DNA of 5,002 bases from Bacteroidota bacterium (GTDB lineage Bacteria; Bacteroidota; Bacteroidia; Bacteroidales; Lentimicrobiaceae): contig JAEYXG010000056.1 of assembly GCA_023428585.1 (NCBI GenBank), positions 1 to 5,002 on the forward strand, in the 5' to 3' direction. Positions 1-5,002 of this stretch are shown piece by piece (position 1 is the first letter of the stretch; each line of letters begins with the position of its first letter). The notes beneath the pieces were generated by a model that was not told the DNA's origin, searched no databases, and saw nothing but the letters and a program-made list of their open reading frames with translations. Made by a program: the position numbers and the translations under genes.

Positions 1-173
1 ACCATGTTTCAGGGCCCAGCCATACACCGGAGCAAGGAATAAACCGACTTTGGCTTCATACCTGCGATTTGGATCACCCGGCCGCACTGCCCCTCTATCA
101 GAAGGCAGGATTCGTAATCTACAAGACGGAAACGGTTGATCAACCGGTAATAGAACCTCCGTTTAGCGTTTAG
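1..173 (+). CDS. GNAT-family N-acetyltransferase, C-terminal fragment (5' end outside window)
   Basis: The frame starting at base 3 is open from the window edge to a TAG at 171-173 and gives 56 residues. It contains RLWLHTCDLDHPAALPLYQ followed by KAGF, which is the late part of a GNAT fold: a beta strand (RLWLHT), then the helix with A-x-x-LY, then the K-x-GF turn and a last strand (VIYKTETV). This pattern is typical of acetyl-CoA-dependent N-acetyltransferases. The acetyl-CoA pyrophosphate loop would lie upstream and is not in the window, so the substrate cannot be guessed. The last residues (EPPFSV) and the stop codon are encoded inside a 7-bp tandem repeat. The next gene starts 55 bases later on the same strand, so co-transcription is possible. 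The family call is fairly secure; the exact subfamily is not. Confidence 0.8.
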   Translation, partial: HVSGPSHTPEQGINRLWLHTCDLDHPAALPLYQKAGFVIYKTETVDQPVIEPPFSV

Positions 174-192
174 CGTTTAGCGTTTAGCGTTT
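161..192. repeat. 7-bp tandem repeat (GTTTAGC, about 4.5 copies)
   Basis: Four perfect GTTTAGC units run from 161 to 188, followed by a partial GTTT to 192. The first units encode the C-terminus and stop codon of the GNAT gene, and the rest lie in the spacer 37 bases before the PAP2-like gene. Each unit contains TAG, and because 7 is not a multiple of 3 the copies place a stop in all three forward frames (TAG at 164, 171, 178 and 185). This is a short perfect array of the kind that can change copy number by slipped-strand replication. Confidence 0.95.
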
Positions 193-228
193 GAACCATC
201 TTGAACAAATATTGAATAAAAGATAGTA

Positions 229-840
229 ATGGAAGATAAAATATCGAAAATAGTATCAGTAATCATGCACCCAATGTTCACATTGACGTGGGCGATGCTG
301 CTGATGCTGAATCTGGATGCCTATTTTGTGCTGTTGCTGCCCGAGCGGTTACGGTGGACCATCATCATTCTGGTTTTTGTCAACACCGCCCTCATACCGG
401 CCCTGCTGATATGGATGATGGTAAGGCAGAAGGTGGTGAGCAGTCTGACCATGCCCATAAGGCAGGAGCGCACCTGGCCCTACCTTATATTCGGAGTATT
501 CTATGCATCAACCTATTTCATACTTCGCAACCTGGGACTGCCCGAAGTATATTACATGTTCGTGGCCGGCGCATTGGCTTCCATTCTCATTGCCACAGTG
601 GTGAACCTGTGGTGGAAAGTGAGCATACACATGATAGGCATAGGGGGACTGACCGGTGGGTTCATAGCCCTGATGTATCTAACACTCATCAATGAACCGG
701 TACTCATCATGCTGCTTTTCCTACTCTCGGGCATAACGGGTTTTGCAAGGCTACAGACAAACACCCATTCACCCGCACAGGTTTATGCCGGGTATTTTGT
801 TGGGCTGATTACCGTAGCAGGGATGTTTCTGCTCCTATAG
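229..840 (+). CDS. PAP2-like (phosphatidic acid phosphatase type 2 related) integral membrane protein
   Basis: This 203-residue protein is very hydrophobic, with about six or seven predicted membrane segments (roughly residues 12-37, 43-65, 84-100, 105-127, 134-152, 155-172 and 185-203). Three motifs recall the PAP2/lipid phosphatase signature in order: R78-x-x-R81-x-x-P84 in place of KxxxxxxRP, S132-I-H134 in place of PSGH, and ARLQTNTHSPAQVYAG (R174, H180) in place of SRxxxxxHxxxD. The last motif has Gln184 where classical enzymes have the catalytic-triad Asp. Small Bacteroidota proteins with this same degenerate layout are, to my knowledge, usually labelled PAP2-family or hypothetical. A role in the inner membrane on a lipid or isoprenoid phosphate is inferred from the fold, and enzymatic activity is uncertain. 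The ATG at 229 follows an A-rich stretch without a Shine-Dalgarno site, as is usual in this phylum. The stop codon lies 4 bases from that of the convergent barrel gene. Confidence 0.75.
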   Translation: MEDKISKIVSVIMHPMFTLTWAMLLMLNLDAYFVLLLPERLRWTIIILVFVNTALIPALLIWMMVRQKVVSSLTMPIRQERTWPYLIFGVFYASTYFILRNLGLPEVYYMFVAGALASILIATVVNLWWKVSIHMIGIGGLTGGFIALMYLTLINEPVLIMLLFLLSGITGFARLQTNTHSPAQVYAGYFVGLITVAGMFLLL

Positions 841-844
841 GCAA

Positions 845-1504
845 TTAGAAAGGCCTGAGGGCAATACCAATGGAAACCGGGTATAATGAAGGGCCTGTGG
901 CTTCTTCAAATACGGTTGACAGCGAATAGAAAGCAGTGAGTTGTACAAACTTGTAACCCACCTGGAAAGTAGGACCAAAGCGCCATTTTTCAAGATTGAT
1001 CAGTTTGCTCTCCTTGAACTTGATGGTTCTGTCGCCATCATCGGGGTCATCGCCCTTATACTTGGTATGGGCGCTGATAAGGTAGCCTGCTTTAATGCCC
1101 AGAGCGACGCGGAAACCACTCTCTGTCTTGAAGCGTATCTCGGCAGGTATGTCGAGGTAGGTCAACTGGAGCTTATTTATTTTATAATCCACTGATTCAG
1201 GTATCTTGGTAAAGGAAGAGACCCCGTCAGAATCACCCAGTGTACCGTTGCTGTGCAGGTTATGCATACCGAGCCCCAAGCCTATGGCCAGTGATAGCTT
1301 GCTTTTGGGAATGGCATAGGAGTATAGGCCATAGATATTGACCCCGGGGTTTATGGCACGGAAGTCGATTCCCTCAGGGGCGTCCATCACCAGATCATTG
1401 AAGATGTCTACTCCCGACGTAAACTTGTCGGTAAATGAGTTGTTCTGCGCCTGGAGTGTGGTTACCAACAGCAGTGCGGCTATGAATGCGAATATTTTCC
1501 TCAT
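845..1504 (-). CDS. PorT-like outer-membrane beta-barrel protein (OMP_b-brl family)
   Basis: The 219-residue product starts with a signal peptide (MRKIFAFIAALLLVTTLQAQ, probable cleavage near A19 or Q20). The rest alternates hydrophobic and polar residues in strands separated by short turns and polar loops. Recognisable pieces are LTYLDIPAEIRFKT (residues 114-127), FRVALGIKAGYLISAHTKYK (131-150) and FGPTFQVGYKFVQLTAFYSL (176-195), and the chain ends in RPF. A terminal aromatic residue is the usual barrel-assembly signal. An acidic loop, DDPDDGDR (152-159), probably faces outward. The size and pattern fit the small eight-stranded barrels of Bacteroidota often named PorT or outer membrane beta-barrel protein; the name comes from fold similarity, and a role in T9SS is not implied. 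A good promoter lies about 75 bases upstream. The specific function is unknown. Confidence 0.85.
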   Translation of the reverse strand: MRKIFAFIAALLLVTTLQAQNNSFTDKFTSGVDIFNDLVMDAPEGIDFRAINPGVNIYGLYSYAIPKSKLSLAIGLGLGMHNLHSNGTLGDSDGVSSFTKIPESVDYKINKLQLTYLDIPAEIRFKTESGFRVALGIKAGYLISAHTKYKGDDPDDGDRTIKFKESKLINLEKWRFGPTFQVGYKFVQLTAFYSLSTVFEEATGPSLYPVSIGIALRPF

Positions 1505-1578
1505 GGTATTTAGATTAGAATTGGCAGATCAGTAAAAAGGCAGATAGAGTCTGAATTGCTGATCAAATAAATATGATA

Positions 1579-1609
1579 CAAAGATATCTAACAATAAGCA
1601 AACTAACAA
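1579..1609 (-). promoter_or_regulatory. Bacteroidota-type promoter for the outer-membrane barrel gene
   Basis: Read on the minus strand, 1586-1579 is TATCTTTG, a perfect match to the Bacteroidota -7 element TAnnTTTG. A TTG at 1609-1607 lies 20 bases upstream, close to the usual 19-base spacing of the -33 element. The predicted start of transcription is near 1572, giving a leader of about 68 bases before the ATG at 1504. The leader has the short inverted pair GATCAG (1527-1532) and CTGATC (1559-1564), plus two copies of GGCAGAT (1523 and 1539), whose meaning is unclear. Confidence 0.7.
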
Positions 1610-1656
1610 GTTTGAACGGTACAAATTTGGAGGAGCATAAATCTGCAGCCGACAAT

Positions 1657-1687
1657 GTTGAAGCAACGGGAATTTTTCGGAAATTTG
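1657..1687 (+). promoter_or_regulatory. Promoter of the tRNA-Arg gene
   Basis: GTTG at 1657-1660 is followed, after exactly 19 bases, by GAAATTTG at 1680-1687. This fits the Bacteroidota -33 (TTTG) and -7 (TAnnTTTG) elements with one weak position in each. The TTTGCA that begins in this box is common in promoters of this phylum. Transcription would start near 1694, leaving a 5' leader of about 7 bases before the tRNA. It diverges from the barrel promoter at 1579-1609. Confidence 0.55.
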
Positions 1688-1700
1688 CACCATTAAAGCC

Positions 1701-1774
1701 GGCCCCTTAGTTCAGCTGAATAGAACGTTAGATTCCGGTTCTAAAGGTCACAGGTTTGAATCCTGTAGGGGTCA
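1701..1774 (+). tRNA. tRNA-Arg, anticodon CCG
   Basis: The 74-base gene folds fully. The acceptor stem is GGCCCCT/AGGGGTC with one G-U pair, the D stem GTTC/GAAC, the anticodon stem TTAGA/TCTAA with loop TTCCGGT, and the T stem ACAGG/CCTGT. Anticodon CCG at 1735-1737 reads only the CGG codon. Arg identity features are present: A20 (1720), C35 and G36. U8-A14 and G15-C48 are conserved. The discriminator base is A73 (1774), and the next bases are CAA, so CCA is not encoded and must be added after transcription. Odd feature: the D loop has G18-A19 instead of G18-G19, and the T loop is TTTGAAT instead of TTCGAAT. Position 56 is therefore U, and the 19-56 tertiary pair becomes A-U. The gene stands alone between its own promoter and terminator. 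Confidence 0.95.
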
Positions 1775-1781
1775 CAACACA

Positions 1782-1828
1782 AATAACCGTCTGCCGATCT
1801 ATTGATTGAGGACGGTTATTCTTATTTT
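1782..1828 (+). terminator. Hairpin terminator after tRNA-Arg
   Basis: AATAACCGTC (1782-1791) and GACGGTTATT (1811-1820) form a perfect 10-bp stem with a 19-base loop. A T-rich run follows (CTTATTTT, 1821-1828). It begins 8 bases after the tRNA. The loop is longer than in typical intrinsic terminators, but stem, tail and position fit. Confidence 0.65.
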
Positions 1829-1908
1829 GCTTGGTCAACTCCTTGCTTTGGGCATCATACCGGAGATTCAAAAACATTTACTATCTTGACCTCCCAAAAC
1901 GATATATC

Positions 1909-2925
1909 ATGATCAAGACCTTTACCCTGACATTATTGCTCCTGTGGGCTGTTTCGTTGTCTGCGCAGGATACCTTTTCCATTGTAGCCATTGATTCGCT
2001 TTCAGGCGAAATAGGAAGTGCCGGCGCTTCGTGTGTGGGTTCCAGTTCTAGTTATCCCAATGGGGCGCAGATTCTGAGCGACGTAATTCCGGGTGTTGGA
2101 GTGATTCATACGCAGGCGGCATGGCTTGCAGCAAACCAGCAGAATGCACACAACTGGATGGTGTTTGGTTATTCGCCCCAGGAGATTATTGACCTACTCG
2201 TTGCCAACGATGCAGGAAACAATGCTACGGTGAGGCAATACGGAATTGTGGACTACAATGGCGGGCATCCGCGCGCTGCTTCCTTTACCGGGGTCAATTG
2301 TTCGAATTACAAGAATGATACTTCGAATATTTACTATTCCGTTCAGGGAAATATTCTGCTGGGGCAGCAGATTCTTGATTCCATACAATCAAGGTTTCTG
2401 AATACCGAAGGATCACTGGCCGAACGATTGATGGCGGCACTTCAGGGTGCTAAAGTGATTGGTGCCGATACCCGTTGTTCCGACAATGGCACTTCATCAC
2501 AGTCATCCTTCCTACGGGTGGCTAAAATGAATAACCGGCCCGATTCACTGTATTGTGATCTGCACATGGCCTACCCGCAGAACCTGGGCGGTATTTATCC
2601 GGTTGATCCGATCGACTCCCTACAAACACTTTTTGATGAGTGGAAATTGCTGATTGTCTCTTCCAAGGTTGCCGCCAAAGAGCCGAAACCATCCGTAAAG
2701 GTCTATACGGATGCCTCAGGCAACACTACTTTCGACTTTACGCTCATCAGGGATTATTACCATACCCGAGTAGAAATATATGATCTGACAGGCCGCATGA
2801 TTAAAGCATTTGATGTGGACAAACGGGAGCAGTCAATTCAGCTTCCCTACAGGGGTATGGCGGTGTACAAGGTAGTTGATCGGGAAAACCGGACAGTTGC
2901 GGAGGGGAAATTCATATTGAATTGA
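1909..2925 (+). CDS. Secreted DUF1028 (Ntn-hydrolase-like) protein with T9SS C-terminal sorting domain
   Basis: The chosen ATG at 1909 gives 338 residues that start with a clear signal peptide (MIKTFTLTLLLLWAVSLSAQ). A longer in-frame start at TTG 1831 would add 26 residues and bury that peptide just after the tRNA terminator. Residues 22 to about 205 match the DUF1028 pattern: TFSIVAIDSLSGEIGSAGAS, then GVGVIHTQAAW (62-72), the helix PQEIIDLLVAND (90-101), RQYGIVD (109-115), AASFTG (123-128), YSVQGNILLGQ (143-153), EGSLAERLMAALQGAK (167-182) and ADTRC (186-190). Residues 260-338 resemble a T9SS type A sorting domain: VEIYDLTGRMIKAF, then YRGMAVYKVV, ending EGKFILN. DUF1028 has, as I recall, an Ntn-hydrolase fold with unknown substrate. 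Export through the Sec and T9SS systems to the cell surface or medium is inferred. Four cysteines (42, 131, 190, 216) could form disulfides. Family call is confident; function is unknown. Confidence 0.88.
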   Translation: MIKTFTLTLLLLWAVSLSAQDTFSIVAIDSLSGEIGSAGASCVGSSSSYPNGAQILSDVIPGVGVIHTQAAWLAANQQNAHNWMVFGYSPQEIIDLLVANDAGNNATVRQYGIVDYNGGHPRAASFTGVNCSNYKNDTSNIYYSVQGNILLGQQILDSIQSRFLNTEGSLAERLMAALQGAKVIGADTRCSDNGTSSQSSFLRVAKMNNRPDSLYCDLHMAYPQNLGGIYPVDPIDSLQTLFDEWKLLIVSSKVAAKEPKPSVKVYTDASGNTTFDFTLIRDYYHTRVEIYDLTGRMIKAFDVDKREQSIQLPYRGMAVYKVVDRENRTVAEGKFILN

Positions 2926-3099
2926 TGGTTTTCTTGCCTCAGTGATGAAAAGACCAATACCATTTCAAATTGTATGGGATGGTTTAATGAGAATCAAGTG
3001 GTGGTTCTATCCTTGAAAGGGCTGTCAAAGCTGAAGAAGGATGATTTCTGGCTGAAATCAGTGAAGATTAAAAAGTAGTGAATTTGGGCAGTCGGAGTT
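2926..3099. other. Convergent intergenic gap with an uncharacterised short open frame
   Basis: This 174-bp gap lies between two convergent genes. The frame of the DUF1028 gene stays open after its TGA for another 50 codons, to a TAG at 3076-3078. An ATG at 2974 inside it would encode 34 residues, rich in Lys and hydrophobic residues (GLSKLKKDDFWLKSVKIKK at the end). I do not recognise it and see no promoter or ribosome binding site. A weak imperfect hairpin (ACCA and CCAT at 2953-2963 against ATGGGATGGT at 2974-2983) is the only terminator-like structure, and it lacks a T run. The stretch could be a small gene, a decayed remnant or plain spacer. Confidence 0.3.
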
Positions 3100-3873
3100 T
3101 CAGAACCGGAATCCTAATCTGAAAGTGATTCGGTTGTAATCGGTATGAATGGTGGATTCGTATTTATTGGAGTTCCACCAGTAATAGGACGTGGCTGTAT
3201 ACGACAATTGCTGGAAGTGATAGCCCATGCTCAGGAGCAGGGCATTGCTGTTCCCCATGCTGATGCGGATACCTGCCTCAGGGTTCAGTTGTATGCCGCC
3301 CTGGTATTTGGTGATGCCTTCATAACTGCTGTCTTCATTGGTGGGTTTGCCCAGGGGGAATGCCCACCCGAGTTTCATGGAGACAAAAGGTGTATACTTT
3401 TGGGATCCAGCGGATAAAAACAGATACTTTACATCAGCAAATACCGGCATTACACCCCACTCATAATATTCAAAGCCTATGCCAAGCCCGGTAAAGAGCT
3501 TTTGATTAATCTGCCATCCGTTGACAGTGGTGAGAGAAGGAATAGGTAGAAATCCATCCTGTCCCTGTCCAAAAAGCAAGGCTACGGAGGTTATGTTGTA
3601 ATATCCTTTTTGTCGTGGTTCCTTTTTTATGATAGGTTCTGTTTCAAAGGGCTTAACCGGATTCATGGACTTGATGTCGGCAGCTTTTATATTAAAGACA
3701 CCGCAGGCGTTGGTTAACCTTATGTTACCTGCATTGTCGGAATGCTCAATCCTGCCGATGCGCACATCGCCATCCTTCAGATAAACAGCAACCGTTTCAC
3801 CGGACTGAGCCGATGAAACGATTGCAATAAACATCAGAACCAAAACAAGCGCAAACTTAGCAGATTTAATCAT
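3100..3873 (-). CDS. Outer-membrane beta-barrel protein with N-terminal SH3/LSm-like module
   Basis: From the ATG at 3873 the product has 257 residues. A TTG two codons earlier is less likely because the ATG itself begins a standard signal peptide (MIKSAKFALVLVLMFIAIVS, then SAQ). Residues about 26-70 (VAVYLKDGDVRIGRIEHSD, then GVFNIKAADIKSM) have the short five-strand look of SH3- or LSm-like barrels, where a K-x-G-x turn is followed by G-x-I. A charged and Pro-containing linker (72-90) follows. The remainder (91-257) is a likely eight-strand outer-membrane barrel rich in Gly and Tyr: LFTGLGIGFEYYEWG, TPFVSMKLGWAFPLG, GGIQLNPEAGIRISMG, ALLLSMGYHFQQLSY, ending FRLGFRF with a terminal Phe. It starts 2 bases after the stop of the LVIVD-repeat gene, with an AGGA about 9 bases before the ATG, so translational coupling is likely. 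Specific function is unknown. Confidence 0.8.
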   Translation of the reverse strand: MIKSAKFALVLVLMFIAIVSSAQSGETVAVYLKDGDVRIGRIEHSDNAGNIRLTNACGVFNIKAADIKSMNPVKPFETEPIIKKEPRQKGYYNITSVALLFGQGQDGFLPIPSLTTVNGWQINQKLFTGLGIGFEYYEWGVMPVFADVKYLFLSAGSQKYTPFVSMKLGWAFPLGKPTNEDSSYEGITKYQGGIQLNPEAGIRISMGNSNALLLSMGYHFQQLSYTATSYYWWNSNKYESTIHTDYNRITFRLGFRF

Positions 3874-3875
3874 TT

Positions 3876-5002
3876 TCAATTTCCTACGGGTATTTGGCTG
3901 ATCAGCCTCAACGAGTCAAGATCACTGTAATCATATTGATATAATCCGTCGGCACCAATGAGCATCAGCAACCCGTTTACCGGAATAACATCATAGGTCT
4001 TAATATCGGCAAAATGGGCAATCTGATTCATGTGAATGGCCATGGGATCAGTAGCATCGTATATTTTCAAACCGGCATCTCCATCGCAGATAAACAGTAT
4101 ATGATCATCAATGCCCAATCCATGGGGGTTGAACATAGGATATGTTTTTACAAGGAATGGATTGGTGAGTGAGGAGATGTCCACTACATCGAGCTGGTTG
4201 GCAAAGCCATTGCATGCCGTTCCTGAGCGAAGGGTAACATAGGCGTAGTTGCCTTCAATGACAACAGGATCGCACGAGTTGATATGGTTGAATGATGAAA
4301 CGAACACCGGGTTTGCCGGGGAACTTACGTCGTACACCAGCATGCCGGTGGTTGTGCCCATGAATAGTTTATTCTGATAGGGGAAGAGCGTTTCAACTTC
4401 ACGGTCGAGGTACATTTCATTGCCGGTAGTTATACCGGGTATTGTGGCAAGGTTGAATAATTTGAGCGTATTGTTGTGGAGCGCATAGAGGTAATCATTG
4501 CTAAGGGTGAAGCGTGCCATGGAGCCACCGATGCCGGTAGTGGTGGGGTTGATGCTTACCTCGTTCTGACCAATGGATGGAACTCCTACATTATCATAGG
4601 TAACTCGTCCAAGACCTTGGCCATTCTCCTTTTGAACTACTTCTGTAACATCGCGGGTTTCCCAACCTACTACCACGCCTTTTTCAAAGTCCAGTCCGTA
4701 AACGGGATAGTTGTAGTCAATCATTGGAGGGAGTACATTGGGGAATGCATTTTCTACTCTGTCGATCTCCGTTGGGTTGGCGGGGTCAGAGATATCTATG
4801 GCTACCAGGTCAATGTAACTGTCGGCAAACAGGACATTTCCCTTCACGGCCATGTCTATATTACCGGGAATTTCAATGAAGTTGAGGTTAATGGGGGCTT
4901 CAGGATTGGTGTTGTCAATTACATGTATACCTTCCTGAAATTCATTGATGAAGATATAATTGTCCTTGAAATAGATCTTGCCCGGGTTGGTGAGGGCCAG
5001 TG
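3876..5002 (-). CDS. LVIVD-repeat beta-propeller protein (5' end outside window)
   Basis: The reading frame is open from the right edge of the window to the TGA at 3878-3876, giving at least 374 residues. The Met at 4853 is internal: the 49 codons upstream of it continue the same repeats (NPGKIYFKDNYIFINE, then GIHVIDNTNPEAP). Repeating units have the LVIVD pattern, a hydrophobic strand, then L/V-x-x-(V/I/Y)-D-(I/V/A)-(S/T)-(D/S)-P-x-x-P: IDLVAIDISDPANP, GMLVYDVSSPANP, LDVVDISSLTNP and GLKIYDATDP. Such repeats form beta-propeller blades in exported or surface proteins. The N-terminus is missing, so a signal peptide or lipoprotein box, common in Bacteroidota homologues, cannot be checked. Two cysteines lie in the segments SCDP and TACNG. 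It is the first visible gene of a pair with the barrel protein, with 2 bases between them, so the two products probably work at the same envelope site. The ligand is unknown. Confidence 0.85.
   Translation of the reverse strand, partial: LALTNPGKIYFKDNYIFINEFQEGIHVIDNTNPEAPINLNFIEIPGNIDMAVKGNVLFADSYIDLVAIDISDPANPTEIDRVENAFPNVLPPMIDYNYPVYGLDFEKGVVVGWETRDVTEVVQKENGQGLGRVTYDNVGVPSIGQNEVSINPTTTGIGGSMARFTLSNDYLYALHNNTLKLFNLATIPGITTGNEMYLDREVETLFPYQNKLFMGTTTGMLVYDVSSPANPVFVSSFNHINSCDPVVIEGNYAYVTLRSGTACNGFANQLDVVDISSLTNPFLVKTYPMFNPHGLGIDDHILFICDGDAGLKIYDATDPMAIHMNQIAHFADIKTYDVIPVNGLLMLIGADGLYQYDYSDLDSLRLISQIPVGN

Noticed and set aside
161..192. Telomere-like repeat
   Set aside because: GTTTAGC resembles eukaryotic telomere units, but it is a short internal array at the end of a bacterial gene.
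288..695. Second-frame open frame inside the PAP2-like gene
   Set aside because: Its translation is Cys- and His-rich low-quality sequence, as expected from reading a hydrophobic gene out of frame.
941..1195. Plus-strand open frame of 84 codons inside the barrel gene
   Set aside because: It lies opposite a well-supported barrel gene with signal peptide and promoter, and its translation resembles no family I know.
1757..1780. Integration (att) site at the tRNA 3' end
   Set aside because: No second copy of the tRNA 3' end, integrase gene or element boundary is visible in the window.
1882..1889. TATCTTGA as a -7 box for the DUF1028 gene
   Set aside because: It matches TAnnTTTG only partly, has no TTG at the right distance upstream, and would leave a leader of only about a dozen bases.
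1831..1908. N-terminal extension of the DUF1028 protein from a TTG at 1831
   Set aside because: It would add 26 polar and basic residues ahead of a perfect signal peptide and would begin right after the tRNA terminator tail; the ATG at 1909 is the better start.
3145..3417. Plus-strand open frame of 90 codons opposite the second barrel gene
   Set aside because: It is antisense to a coding gene with clear barrel features; no promoter or recognisable domain.
3874..3879. TTG start at 3879 for the barrel protein
   Set aside because: It overlaps the upstream stop codon and adds only two residues; the ATG at 3873 starts a normal signal peptide.
4851..4853. ATG at 4853 as the start of the propeller protein
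   Set aside because: The frame stays open to the window edge and the 49 upstream codons encode more of the same propeller repeats, so this Met is internal.

Overview
The window looks like a chromosomal segment from a member of the Bacteroidota. This rests on four observations: a predicted type IX secretion (T9SS) C-terminal sorting domain, two small outer-membrane barrel proteins ending in aromatic Phe, a LVIVD beta-propeller of a kind common in that phylum, and promoters matching the Bacteroidota form (TTG, about 19-20 bases, TAnnTTTG) with no clear Shine-Dalgarno sites. Genus cannot be told from the sequence. No phage, transposon, CRISPR array or resistance gene is visible.

Left part (1-1504): the 3' end of a GNAT acetyltransferase gene finishes inside a 7-bp tandem repeat. 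A plus-strand PAP2-like membrane protein follows 55 bases after that stop. It converges, with only 4 bases between stop codons, on a minus-strand PorT-like outer-membrane barrel gene.

Middle (1505-1908): an intergenic region with two divergent promoters. One drives the barrel gene leftward; the other drives a tRNA-Arg(CCG) gene rightward, which is followed by a hairpin terminator. The tRNA appears to replace the near-universal G19-C56 tertiary pair with A19-U56.

Right part (1909-5002): a secreted DUF1028 protein with a probable T9SS tail runs on the plus strand. After a 174-bp gap come two minus-strand genes in a tight operon. The upstream one is a LVIVD-repeat propeller protein cut by the right edge of the window. 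Two bases beyond its stop lies a protein with an N-terminal SH3/LSm-like beta module and a C-terminal outer-membrane barrel.

Several products are envelope or exported proteins (PAP2-like inner-membrane protein, two barrels, T9SS cargo, propeller), but apart from the propeller/barrel pair nothing shows that they act together. Two coding starts are corrected here from TTG-initiated extensions to downstream ATGs that begin clean signal peptides (1909 and 3873). The propeller reading frame is shown to stay open to the window edge.
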